The notes beneath the pieces are model-generated. The model did no database searches and had not been told where the DNA came from. It saw nothing but the letters and a program-made list of their open reading frames with translations. DNA of 64,000 bases from Streptomyces sp. ISL-36. Its GTDB lineage: Bacteria > Actinomycetota > Actinomycetes > Streptomycetales > Streptomycetaceae. Position numbers and translations under genes: made by a program. This document shows positions 9,233-17,306 of the stretch, one piece after another; position 1 is the stretch's first letter, and each line of letters opens with the position of its first letter. Where the stretch lies: contig NZ_JAGGOS010000049.1 in NCBI RefSeq assembly GCF_018614205.1, forward strand, positions 28,001-92,000, read 5' to 3'.

Positions 9233-10573
9233 TCAATCGGCAGTGGGCAGAGCCCGGAGGCGGTCGCGGAATTCCCGTACGGCCGGCACCGCGAAGTGCG
9301 ATTCGAGGTGGTTGCTGAACTTCATCAGCCGGACGTACGCCCGGTCGGAGCGGACCCGGTTCTCCAGCAGTTCCAGGCCGACGTTGGCGGCGTCCAGGGC
9401 GCCGTCCAGGTCCCGGGCGGCCAGCCGCGCCGTCGCGAGGCGGCCGGAGCGGACGGCTCTGTCGCGCGGGACCGCTTGGTCCACCGCCACGGCGAGGGCG
9501 CTGGTCGCTCGCTCGGGGAAGCCGGAGCGGAGCATGATCTTGCCCTCGGTGGACTTGAGTTGGGCCTCGCCGTACCAGCCGAGCCAGTCGGGGCGGTCGC
9601 CTTCGCGGTGGGTGCCCCACAGGTCGTAGGCCCGGTTGAGGGACTTGCCGGCCGCCTCGTGTTGGGTGTCTCGGGACAGCGCCTCGGCCTGGTGGAGGTA
9701 GAGGTACGAGGTCGCCGCCGGCGGAAGGGCCGTCGGAGCGTTGCCGATGGCGGTGTCGATGAGCTTCACGCGTGCGGAGGTGTCGCCCGAGTCGGAGATG
9801 TGGACGCCCATCTCGGCCAGGATGAACGCGCCGAAGCCGTCGTCCTTCGCGCTGTGGGCGCTGCGGAGAGCGCCGACGTAGTAGCGCTGGCCGAGGGAGC
9901 GCAGACCCTTGTCGTAGGCCATCCATCCGGCGAGGTACGACACCCGGGCCGCCGCCCCGTAGAGGCGCTGCTCGACGGCGTCGGTGTAGCGCCCGTGGTC
10001 GAGGAGGCCGGTGATCAGCGCGAGGTCGCCGGTGGCCTGGTCCAGGAGGCGAGCACCGCCCATCTGGTCATCGAGCGTGCGGAGGGTGTCCACGCGCGCT
10101 TCGATGGTGGTCACCATCACGTCGGTGACGCGGTCGCCGTCGAAGGCTGAGGCGAACGGCTCTGGTGCGGCTGCCCAGTTGGCCGCCACGCCCGTCAATG
10201 CGACGCCGGTGATGGACAGGAATCCCCGGCGATCCATGTCGCCGCTCCTGACCAGATCAGCGAATACCTTCACGGTGCCGGCCGGAGTCCATGGCGCTGC
10301 CAGGGCCGTCGACTCCCACGCCGGCAACCATCGGGGCCAGGACGCCGAGCGTACGTGGTCCTCGGGGACGCCCAGCAGGTCGGCGAGCACCTGTTGCGCG
10401 TCGGCGTCAGGCGCCTGCCCCTGCTCCCACTTCCACACCGTCGTCCGGTTGGTGGCCAGCGGTACGCCCAGCTCGGCCCCGCGTTCACGCATGCGCCGGG
10501 CTAACTCGGCCTTGCCCCAGCCCTTGCCTTCTCGCACGTAGGTCAGCGGGTGCAGAGCCATCGGGTCAGACAT
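9233..10573 (-). CDS. XRE-family regulator with TPR-like C-terminal region
   Basis: A 446-residue protein. Residues about 8-65 form a Cro/CI-type helix-turn-helix (GWGKAELARRMRERG, NRTTVWKWEQG, DAQQVLADLLGV). Near residue 117 there is an RRGFL motif followed by a hydrophobic stretch, a feature common in large Streptomyces regulators of this kind. The rest is alpha-helical with repeat character (for example YLYLHQAEALSRD, GKIMLRSGFPERA), consistent with tetratricopeptide repeats sensing a ligand or peptide. It is divergent from the small-ORF/ATP-grasp/CysS operon across a 255-bp gap and is the obvious candidate regulator of it. It shares no visible link to the inositol genes. Confidence 0.85.
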   Translation of the reverse strand: MSDPMALHPLTYVREGKGWGKAELARRMRERGAELGVPLATNRTTVWKWEQGQAPDADAQQVLADLLGVPEDHVRSASWPRWLPAWESTALAAPWTPAGTVKVFADLVRSGDMDRRGFLSITGVALTGVAANWAAAPEPFASAFDGDRVTDVMVTTIEARVDTLRTLDDQMGGARLLDQATGDLALITGLLDHGRYTDAVEQRLYGAAARVSYLAGWMAYDKGLRSLGQRYYVGALRSAHSAKDDGFGAFILAEMGVHISDSGDTSARVKLIDTAIGNAPTALPPAATSYLYLHQAEALSRDTQHEAAGKSLNRAYDLWGTHREGDRPDWLGWYGEAQLKSTEGKIMLRSGFPERATSALAVAVDQAVPRDRAVRSGRLATARLAARDLDGALDAANVGLELLENRVRSDRAYVRLMKFSNHLESHFAVPAVREFRDRLRALPTAD

Positions 10574-10828
10574 CCCACCCTCCCCTCAGGTTGGTGGTCA
10601 GGAGGCTACTCCCCGTGCGGAAAACGGGGGTTTCTCGCACTGGAGGAACCCCCTGGAAACGTTCCGGGCCCGTGGTCCACAGCCGTTCAATGGGCCTCCC
10701 GCCGTTCAGAGCTGAGCACCCGGGTCAAACCGGCTCTCCCGCCCCGCTCCGACGGCTCCCAGGACCGCAGCCCATCAATGGCGTCCCTCACTTGGGTGAC
10801 GGGCTGCACACCCCCCGAGGAGGGTGTG

Positions 10829-10975
10829 ATGAGCCAGCCTCTGCCCGTTCGCATGCCCGGCGCCAGTGGACGGCAGCACACGGATCCCGAGCTGCCGGCC
10901 GGCCCGAGCCCCGGCCTCCGTGCCCGCGGCATCGTCTCGTCGACTACGGCCGACAACATCGGGCCCGCCCGATGA
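10829..10975 (+). CDS. Small ORF, 48 residues, unknown
   Basis: ATG at 10829 follows GAGGAGGG. The product starts MSQPLPVRMPG and ends NIGPAR, is rich in Pro, Gly, Arg and Ser, and has no membrane segment or cysteine. The stop overlaps the start of the next tiny ORF (ATGA), which argues for real coupled translation rather than chance. It heads the operon containing ATP-grasp, nucleotidyltransferase, CysS and oxygenase genes. It could be a precursor peptide or a leader peptide; neither can be shown here. Confidence 0.5.
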   Translation: MSQPLPVRMPGASGRQHTDPELPAGPSPGLRARGIVSSTTADNIGPAR

Positions 10976-11061
10976 GGCAGCGCCTCGCTGTCGTGGCCTA
11001 CGCGGTCGCCGTCACCGCGTTCGTCGTCACGTTGGCCATCGCCGGAACAACAGACCACTGA
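10972..11061 (+). CDS. Tiny membrane peptide, 29 residues
   Basis: The product is MRQR followed by about 20 hydrophobic residues (LAVVAYAVAVTAFVVTLAIAG) and a short TTDH tail, i.e. one transmembrane helix with a positive N-terminus. The ATG overlaps the preceding ORF's stop, and the ATP-grasp gene starts 17 bases after the stop. It is too short for confident calling from sequence alone, but position and composition suggest a real membrane microprotein. Confidence 0.45.
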   Translation: MRQRLAVVAYAVAVTAFVVTLAIAGTTDH

Positions 11062-11078
11062 GAAGCGGGAGGAACACC

Positions 11079-12200
11079 ATGAGACCTACCGCGAACCGCG
11101 GCTTCAACCACCGCCAGGCCCTGACCGAGGAGTGGTTCCGCACTCGAGTTCTTCCCCGCGTATCCGGCGCGCGGTTCCTCCCCTACCAGGTGCGGCAGAT
11201 GCGGCACGAGCACCTCCCCACGATGCTGCGCGACGAGGATCGCAAGAGCATGGCCCGTATCGCGGGGGACCTGGTGAAGGTCTCCGCGCAGTGGCGCTGC
11301 CTGCCGTTCCACTACTTCCGCTACGGCGGATACCGGCGCGAGGTGTCTGCCGAACGCGCCTGCTCGTACCTGCCGGAGGCCGCCCTGTTCCACCGGCTCC
11401 TTCCCCGCGTGAACCGGGACACCATCGACCTGGACGACAAGGCGACCTGCAAGAAGATCCTCGCCTCCGCAGGCCTCCCGCAGCCGACGCTGATCGCGAG
11501 CGGTGACCGCCGCACGGGCGTGATGCCCGACGGTGAGGCGGTTCCGCTGACGAACGTCCTGCAGCGCGCTTCCGGCTTCGGCCGCGTGGTGGTCAAGCCC
11601 TCCCGCTACTCCAGTGGCGGGTCCGGCGTCGTGATCGTGCGGCCCGGCGAGGACGACTTCGACCTCCTGCGCTACGCACAGCGGTGGGGTACGTGGCTGG
11701 TGGAGGAGTACGTGCCGCAGCACCCCGACCTGGACGTGCTGAACCCGTACGTCCTCAACTCCTTCCGCGTGATCACTCTGCTGCGGGAAGGCGCCCCCGA
11801 GGTCCTGTACGTGATGTTGAAGCTCGGCGGCATCGAGAGCAGCACGGACAACTCGGCGGCGGGCGGCATGCAGATCCGCGTGTACCCGGACGGCGAACTC
11901 GACCGCTACGGCTACGACCGGCATCTCAACGCCCACACAAGCCACCAGGTCAGCTCGGTGCCGTTCGCCGACCACCGGATCACCTGTATGAGAGAGGTCC
12001 GAGAGCTGGCCGCGCGCTGTGCCCGCCTGTTCCCGCAGGTGCCCTTCATCGGTTGGGACATCGCCCTCACGCCGGGCGGACCCGTGGTCATCGAGGGCAA
12101 CAGCAGCCCCTCCCTGGCACACATTCAGCGCACTCACGGCGGCATCGCGCCGGAGCTCGTTCCCGCGCTCCGTGCCGTGATGGATCGCCCAATCATCTGA
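11079..12200 (+). CDS. ATP-grasp protein, sugar-transfer-associated type
   Basis: A 373-residue ATP-grasp fold protein that would use ATP to activate a carboxylate and join it to an amine or other nucleophile. Visible elements are LDDKATCKKILASAGLPQP at the start of the fold, VVVKPSRYSSGGSGVVIV as the ATP-binding lysine and loop, WLVEEYVPQHP, and the metal-binding end FIGWDIALTPGGPVVIEGN. This pattern resembles the sugar-transfer-associated ATP-grasp family. GGGAGGA precedes the ATG. It is followed 12 bases later by a nucleotidyltransferase. The substrate is unknown; a peptide, amino acid or sugar acid are possible. Confidence 0.85.
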   Translation: MRPTANRGFNHRQALTEEWFRTRVLPRVSGARFLPYQVRQMRHEHLPTMLRDEDRKSMARIAGDLVKVSAQWRCLPFHYFRYGGYRREVSAERACSYLPEAALFHRLLPRVNRDTIDLDDKATCKKILASAGLPQPTLIASGDRRTGVMPDGEAVPLTNVLQRASGFGRVVVKPSRYSSGGSGVVIVRPGEDDFDLLRYAQRWGTWLVEEYVPQHPDLDVLNPYVLNSFRVITLLREGAPEVLYVMLKLGGIESSTDNSAAGGMQIRVYPDGELDRYGYDRHLNAHTSHQVSSVPFADHRITCMREVRELAARCARLFPQVPFIGWDIALTPGGPVVIEGNSSPSLAHIQRTHGGIAPELVPALRAVMDRPII

Positions 12201-12212
12201 CCAGGAGTTCTC

Positions 12213-13142
12213 GTGGAAAAGCTGAGAATGCAGGCCCGCGCCGCAGCTGGTGGTCTGCTCGACACGCTCAAGACGATGCCGGAGGTCCAGGCGCTCTACG
12301 TCCTTTCCTCCTCGGCGGTCGCGCCCCGCAACGTCACGCGATTCAGTACCGATTCGGACTTCGACCTGGCCGTTGTCCTCGACGTTCCGCTCAAGGAGGA
12401 CGAGTGGAGGCCGCGGCCGGCGGACACATACGCCCTGGTCCGTGACCGGCTCCCCGCCTGGATCCCGGAGTTCAGCTTCCACCTGCCCGTGCCCTGGGGA
12501 CGCATGGAGGTCAACGTCCACCAGGTCCTCTTCCAGTACGAGGTCGACCCGCGCACGACGTGGAACAGCGACAAGTGCGACGCCTACGGGAACAAGGGCG
12601 AGCCGCTTTTCGACCGGGAGGGCGCGTTCGGGGCGCTGATCTCCCGCAAGACGCGGGAGCAGCTTGCGCGGCTGGAGGGCGAGACCCACCGGCTGCACGA
12701 CCGGATCACGTGGGACGTGCGAGAGATCCCGCTGCGCATGGCGCGGCGGGTCGGGGTGCCCACGGGGCACTTCGTTCTCTCCGGAGCGCTGGACGAGGTC
12801 GTGGACTGGATGTACGCCCGCTCGGGCCGGCTGCTGCCGAACATGAAGTGGAAGCTGTACTCCCTCGGCGCGCTCGGCCTGATCGGCGGCGAGCAGGAGA
12901 ACCTGCTGATCGAGGCCCAGCAGTGCGACCCGCTGTCGATGGTCGACCTGGAGCGGCGGTGCGAGGCCCTGGGCGAGTTCTGCCGCACGGCCGGGATGGA
13001 CCTGAGCACGGGGGCGATCGAGGCCGTGCGGAAGGCGTACCAGCAGGCCAACCACCACCTCCTCGGAGGCGAGGCGGCGGTCTTCGCCGACCAGCCGACC
13101 CCGCGATTCGTCACCTTCGCCGAGCGCGGCGGTTCCAGTTAG
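12213..13142 (+). CDS. Nucleotidyltransferase-fold protein, unknown substrate
   Basis: A 309-residue protein. Near residue 33 it has SSSAV and then FSTDSDFDLAVVLDV, the S(x)nDxD pattern of minimal polymerase-beta-type nucleotidyltransferases; RMEVNVHQV about 50 residues later may supply the third acid. The C-terminal half is helical (WKLYSLGALGLI, LLIEAQQCD). Such enzymes transfer NMP to small molecules or proteins, for example aminoglycosides, lincosamides or toxins' partners. The gene lies between the ATP-grasp and cysS-like genes in the same direction. A role in the pathway or in self-resistance are both possible. Confidence 0.75.
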   Translation: MEKLRMQARAAAGGLLDTLKTMPEVQALYVLSSSAVAPRNVTRFSTDSDFDLAVVLDVPLKEDEWRPRPADTYALVRDRLPAWIPEFSFHLPVPWGRMEVNVHQVLFQYEVDPRTTWNSDKCDAYGNKGEPLFDREGAFGALISRKTREQLARLEGETHRLHDRITWDVREIPLRMARRVGVPTGHFVLSGALDEVVDWMYARSGRLLPNMKWKLYSLGALGLIGGEQENLLIEAQQCDPLSMVDLERRCEALGEFCRTAGMDLSTGAIEAVRKAYQQANHHLLGGEAAVFADQPTPRFVTFAERGGSS

Positions 13143-13196
13143 ACGCTTATGTCCGGGCGTCAGTACGCTGCGTGATCCGCTTACACAGGAGGCAGG

Positions 13197-14573
13197 ATGT
13201 CGATCAAGGTCCACAACACGCTGACCGGCCAGACCGAGGAGTTCCGCCCCGAGCGGGAGGCCGAGGTGCGGATGTTCGTGTGCGGACCCACCGTCTACGG
13301 CCCCAGCCACGTCGGGCACGCGAAGACCTACACGCAGTTCGACTTCATCGCCCGGTACCTGGAAGTGAGCGGGTACAAGGTCACCTACCTCCAGAACATC
13401 ACCGACGTCGACGACAAGATCATCCGGCGGTCGGCGGAGGATGGCGTCCCGCCGGAGGAGATCGCGGCCCTCTTCGAGAAGCAGTACCGGGAGGACATGG
13501 CCGCGCTGGGGAACACCGGTGTCGACGTCCACGCCCGGGCCCACGACCACATCGACGCGATCGTGGACCAGATCAAGCGGCTCATCGCCCGCGGCCACGC
13601 CTACCAGCTCGACGACGGCTGGTACTTCGACCTGGCCTCGTTCCCCGCGTACGGCAAGCTCTCGGGCCGTACCGACCTGCAGCCCGAAGACTCGGTATCG
13701 CGGATCGACGACCACGCCAAGAAGCGCAACCCGGGCGACTTCGCCCTGTGGAAGGGCCGCAAGGACGGCGAGCCCTTCTGGGAGACCGAGCTGGGCCCCG
13801 GCCGACCGGGGTGGCACATCGAGGACACCGCGATCACGGAGACCTTCTTCGGGCCCTCGTACGACCTGCACGGCGGTGCCGTCGACCTCATCTTCCCGCA
13901 CCACGAAGCCGAGGTCGCGCAGATGGAAGCCGCCTCCGGCATCGAGCCGCTGGCCCGCTACTGGATGCACACCGGTCTCCTGAGGGTCGACGGCGAGAAG
14001 ATGTCGAAGAGCACCGGCAACTTCCTCACCATCCGCGACGCCCTTGCCCGGACGGACTTCCGCACCCTGCGGCACGCCTTCCTCTCCCAGCACTACCGCT
14101 CCTCCATGGAGCTGAACGACTCCACGCTGGAGCAGGCCCGAGGGGCACGACGCCGGATCGAGAACTTCGCCCGGACCATCGACCCCGCGCACACCGACAG
14201 CCCGGCGAACGCCGCACGGGCGACGGACGCCTGGAAGGAGATGCGCGAGCGCCTGGACGACGACTTCGACACCCCCGGCGCCTTCGCCGTCCTCTTCCAG
14301 TACATCCGCGAGCAGAACCGCATGGAGGAGCCGGCCGGCCCGGCCGCCCTGCGGCTGATCGAGGACGTGAACAACCTCTTCGGAACCTTCGACATCCCCG
14401 GCTCCGCCCAGAGCGATGCCGCCGTAGACGAACTCGTGAAGGAACGTGACCGGCTCCGCGCGGCGAAGAAGTTCGCTGAGGCCGACGCGATCCGTGACCA
14501 GCTCACCCAGCAGGGCGTCGTCCTTGAGGACTCGCCCGAGGGCACCCGTTGGTGGAAGGAGACCACTTCATGA
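13197..14573 (+). CDS. Cysteinyl-tRNA synthetase paralogue with altered zinc site
   Basis: A 458-residue class I synthetase, close to full CysRS length. The HIGH-type motif (PSHVGH) and KMSKS (residues 268-272) are intact, so it should form aminoacyl-adenylates. In bacterial CysRS the substrate thiol is read by a zinc held by two Cys, one His and one Glu. Here Cys29, His235 and Glu239 are present but the second Cys is replaced: GWHIED instead of GWHIEC (Asp210). The C-terminal region with the KKFAEADAIRDQL segment is retained, so it may still bind tRNA, unlike shortened paralogues such as MshC. It sits in an operon with ATP-grasp and oxygenase genes, so it may supply an activated amino acid to a pathway, or be a resistant duplicate. 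The stop overlaps the next start. Confidence 0.88.
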   Translation: MSIKVHNTLTGQTEEFRPEREAEVRMFVCGPTVYGPSHVGHAKTYTQFDFIARYLEVSGYKVTYLQNITDVDDKIIRRSAEDGVPPEEIAALFEKQYREDMAALGNTGVDVHARAHDHIDAIVDQIKRLIARGHAYQLDDGWYFDLASFPAYGKLSGRTDLQPEDSVSRIDDHAKKRNPGDFALWKGRKDGEPFWETELGPGRPGWHIEDTAITETFFGPSYDLHGGAVDLIFPHHEAEVAQMEAASGIEPLARYWMHTGLLRVDGEKMSKSTGNFLTIRDALARTDFRTLRHAFLSQHYRSSMELNDSTLEQARGARRRIENFARTIDPAHTDSPANAARATDAWKEMRERLDDDFDTPGAFAVLFQYIREQNRMEEPAGPAALRLIEDVNNLFGTFDIPGSAQSDAAVDELVKERDRLRAAKKFAEADAIRDQLTQQGVVLEDSPEGTRWWKETTS

Positions 14574-15139
14574 CTTGGAAGAGCCGCTTACCGCTCGTCG
14601 TAGAGAGCGCCATCCCCCTCAGCCTCTGCGGAGCGGTGATGGACCACGTGAAGAACCGGACCGCCCGCCCGCGCACCTACCAGGGCGTCATCGACGAATC
14701 GCTGCGCAAGAGCGAGTACGTCGAGGTCCCGACGCACATGGAGGAGGCAGTCATCTCCCACTGCGCCGCCCACGTCCGCGGTCACTTCGAGATCGCCCCG
14801 GCGCGCATACCCACCCAGCCTGCGGTCGTCTACCGCTACGGCCCCGGCGTCGGCTTCGTCGCCCACCACGACGAGGTCACCGACATCGAGCGCGAACGGG
14901 CCCGGACCAATGGTCAGCCTGTCGTCGGCGGTGACCTCACCCTCGTGGTCTGGCTCAACACCCCGGACTCCTACGGCGGCGGCGAGCTGTTCTTCGAGAA
15001 CCCCGCCCAAGAGTTCAAGCCTCCCTGTGGCAGCCTGGTCGCCTTCCCGGCCACACGCGACCACACCCACGGCGTACGCCCGATCACGAGCGGTGAACGT
15101 CTCACCCTCGTCGTACGCACCGATGCCGAGCGCCTCTGA
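14570..15139 (+). CDS. 2-oxoglutarate/Fe(II) oxygenase, prolyl 4-hydroxylase-like
   Basis: A 189-residue double-stranded beta-helix protein. Iron ligands are visible as HHDEV (H-x-D) near residue 103 and the distal His in THGVRPITSGERL, where the following Arg would bind 2-oxoglutarate; PDSYGGGELFF is typical of the P4H family. It should hydroxylate an amino acid residue or free amino acid. The ATG overlaps the cysS-like stop (ATGA). Codon 7 (14588-14590) is TTA, rare in Streptomyces and read by the bldA tRNA, which would tie this gene to development-stage expression. It is the last gene of the run. Confidence 0.85.
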   Translation: MTWKSRLPLVVESAIPLSLCGAVMDHVKNRTARPRTYQGVIDESLRKSEYVEVPTHMEEAVISHCAAHVRGHFEIAPARIPTQPAVVYRYGPGVGFVAHHDEVTDIERERARTNGQPVVGGDLTLVVWLNTPDSYGGGELFFENPAQEFKPPCGSLVAFPATRDHTHGVRPITSGERLTLVVRTDAERL

Positions 15140-15340
15140 GCCCGATAGCTGACTCCAGGGGAGAGGCCGGTGATTCTGTCGGGCCGCCCGGCCGGAGGGC
15201 TGGGAAGCAAGCTGTTCTGCGCAGCCCTTCCATGCGTACTCCGGCCGGGCCCAGGCGTACGGGGCGGTCGGGCGACGGCGAGCAGGTTCTTGAGCGTGAG
15301 ATCGGCTCACCGCATCAAGGAAGGCAGCCAAGCTGCCAGG

Positions 15341-16522
15341 ATGAGCGGCATGGCGACGATCGACGGTGAGGTAGCGCCCGGGTTCGAACCGGTCCGCGAA
15401 GCGTTCATAAAGAACTTCACCCAGCACGGAGACATCGGCGCGGCCGTGTGCGTCTATCAGCACGGCCGACCAGTGGTGGACCTGTGGGGTGGCGTCGCCG
15501 ACCCGGAGACCGGTCGTCCGTGGACGCGGGACACCCTCCAGCTGGTCTACTCGGCGACCAAGGGAGCCACCGCGACCGCAGTGCACATGCTGGCTGAGCG
15601 CGGCATGCTGGACCTCGACGCACCGGTGGCGAAGTACTGGCCGGAGTTCGCGGCCAACGGCAAGGCCGACATCCCAGTGCGCTGGCTCCTGTCCCACCAG
15701 GCCGGCTTGGTTGCGCTCGATCAACCGCTCCCGCTGACAGAGGCGTTGGCCTGGGATCCCATGGCGACTGCATTGGCGGCCCAGCGCCCCCTGTGGGCTC
15801 CGGGCACTGCACACGGGTACCACGGTCGAACCTGGGGCTGGCTGGTCGGCGAGGTGATCCGACGAGTCTCCGGGCGTTCGCCGGGCCGCTTCTTCGACGA
15901 CGAGATCGCGAGCCCTCTCGCGTTGGACTTCTTCATCGGCTTGCCGGCGAGTGAACGCGGCCGAGTCAGCCGCATGGTGTACCGGCCACCGGCCGTAGAC
16001 CTCACGACGGTCCCCGCCGGATCCCTCCCCGAAGAACTCCGCGAACAGGTCGCCGCCTGGCGCGACCCGAACTCGTTCGGCAACCGGGCGTTCGCGGTCA
16101 CCGACCCCGCCGGGATCGACTTCGACTCCCCCGAGGTGCAGGCCGCCGAACTCCCGTCCTCCAACGGCATCGGCACCGCACGCGCAGTTGCGCGCATGTA
16201 CGCCGCGCTGATCGGGGAGGTCGACGGCGTGCGCCTGCTCGCCCCGGAAACGCTGGCATCGGCGACTGCGGAGCAGGCAAGCGGGCAAGACCAGGTGATG
16301 CTGATCCCGAGCCGCTTCAGCACCGGATACATGCTGCCCACCGGATCCAGCCCCATGACGGGCCCGAACGTCTTCGGCCACACCGGCCGCGGCGGCTCAC
16401 TCGGCTTCGCCGACCCGGATCACGCCATCGCCTTCGGCTACGTGATGAACCACATCATCAGCGGGGCCGACGATGCACGCGCGGCTTCGCTGACAGAAGC
16501 GGTACGGAAGTCGCTGGCGTAA
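15341..16522 (+). CDS. Serine hydrolase, beta-lactamase/esterase class C family
   Basis: A 393-residue protein of the penicillin-binding-protein/EstB esterase type. The SATK tetrad (VYSATKGAT) gives the acylated Ser and Lys. At the place of the YxN motif it has GYHGRT, so the usual Asn is missing; HTGRGGS near the end fits the KTG-like box. No signal peptide is seen, so it is likely cytoplasmic and an esterase or amidase rather than a cell-wall enzyme. The ATG at 15341 is one choice; another in-frame ATG is at 15350. It lies 201 bases after the oxygenase gene and may or may not share its transcript. Confidence 0.82.
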   Translation: MSGMATIDGEVAPGFEPVREAFIKNFTQHGDIGAAVCVYQHGRPVVDLWGGVADPETGRPWTRDTLQLVYSATKGATATAVHMLAERGMLDLDAPVAKYWPEFAANGKADIPVRWLLSHQAGLVALDQPLPLTEALAWDPMATALAAQRPLWAPGTAHGYHGRTWGWLVGEVIRRVSGRSPGRFFDDEIASPLALDFFIGLPASERGRVSRMVYRPPAVDLTTVPAGSLPEELREQVAAWRDPNSFGNRAFAVTDPAGIDFDSPEVQAAELPSSNGIGTARAVARMYAALIGEVDGVRLLAPETLASATAEQASGQDQVMLIPSRFSTGYMLPTGSSPMTGPNVFGHTGRGGSLGFADPDHAIAFGYVMNHIISGADDARAASLTEAVRKSLA

Positions 16523-16689
16523 GTGATCGACTGGCCTCGAAAGGCAGGCCACACACCGTCCAGGCCATGTCCGAGAGAGTCTGGTCGGCGCTGGGGCACG
16601 GCGCCCACGGTGACGGCGTGCGAGATCGGCCGTCCAACACGCCGCCTCCAAGCCACGCGGCCGTCAGGTCAGGATCACGACCGCAGGGG

Positions 16690-16877
16690 AAGCGGGTTGT
16701 CGTTGTCGGGGCCGGGGTGCAGGGCTCACCACCGCCGTCGTTCTCGTCGAGGCGGGAGCATCGGCGCACGTGATCACCGAGCTGGTGTCCGGGTTCACCT
16801 CGTGGGTGGCTGCGGCGATGTGGGGGCCGTACCTGGTCGAGCAGGTGGCCGCACCTCCGACGCTGTATCCAGCGTGA
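16690..16877 (+). pseudogene. Frameshifted N-terminal fragment of a D-amino-acid oxidase-like flavoprotein
   Basis: In one frame the DNA reads KRVVVVGAGVQG, the start of an FAD-binding fold. From 16725 a second frame continues LTTAVVLVEAGAS, then TSWVAAAMWGPYLVEQ, a pattern I know from the N-terminus of D-amino-acid oxidases, and stops at 16877. One missing base near 16723-16725 explains the break. Only about 60 codons remain and the rest of the gene is absent. The flanking DNA from 16523 to 16690 shows nothing recognisable. Confidence 0.65.
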
Positions 16878-16905
16878 GGAGCCCCGGCCGTTCGACCGGG
16901 GCTCC
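16878..16905. terminator. Hairpin terminator
   Basis: Perfect 10-bp stem (16878-16887 and 16896-16905) with an 8-base loop directly after the oxidase relic and just beyond the end of the convergent ATPase gene. Confidence 0.7.
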
Positions 16906-16916
16906 GTCGACGGTTC

Positions 16917-17306
16917 TCAGGCAGACAGTTCGGCCCATACGAGCTTGCCAGGGCCCGACCGATCGGATACGCCCCACTTCTCCGAGAGCGTGTCCACGAG
17001 CGGAAGCCCCCAGCCGCCGTCGGCGTCACCATCCGGCAGTGCCATCAAGGGCCGTCGCTCCGAGGCGTCGTGGACCTCGACGCGCAGTCCATCGGGGATG
17101 AGGACGAAGCGCGTCTCGATCGCCCTGGTCGGCACACGCGCATGCCGGACCGCGTTGGTGAGCAGCTCCGAGAGCACGAGCGAAGCCGCGTCTTCGATGT
17201 GGCTCAGCCCCCAGTCCTTCAGTGCCCTGCGCAATTCACCTCGGGCCAGCGGGACGCTCCTTGCTCCCCGCTCCCAGCGCAGTACGATCAGGCCGCCCAC
17301 TTCCAT
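16917..17306 (-). CDS. Anti-sigma-factor-like ATP-binding protein (HATPase_c)
   Basis: A 129-residue GHKL ATPase of the RsbW/SpoIIAB type. The N-box is seen in LVLSELLTNAVRHA and the G box in DGGWGLPLVDTLSEKWG. Streptomyces carry many of these, often next to XRE/DUF397 pairs as here; they are thought to act as anti-sigma or signalling proteins. A GGAGGTGG ribosome site precedes the ATG at 17306, which overlaps the would-be stop of the upstream small gene (TGATG), implying they were once translationally coupled. Confidence 0.88.
   Translation of the reverse strand: MEVGGLIVLRWERGARSVPLARGELRRALKDWGLSHIEDAASLVLSELLTNAVRHARVPTRAIETRFVLIPDGLRVEVHDASERRPLMALPDGDADGGWGLPLVDTLSEKWGVSDRSGPGKLVWAELSA

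Noticed and set aside
11998..14449. Long open frames on the opposite strand and other frames of the CysRS region
   Set aside because: They are mirror products of high-GC codon use, have Arg/Pro/Gly-rich low-complexity translations, and conflict with well-supported genes.
13197..14573. The housekeeping cysS gene
   Set aside because: It sits in an operon with ATP-grasp and oxygenase genes, lacks the second zinc cysteine, and differs in its opening from the streptomycete CysRS I recall, so a paralogue is more likely. The genome was not available to confirm a second copy.
15170..15340. An N-terminal extension of the serine hydrolase
   Set aside because: The frame is open upstream to 15170 but that part looks non-coding, while ATG 15341 fits the family's start.
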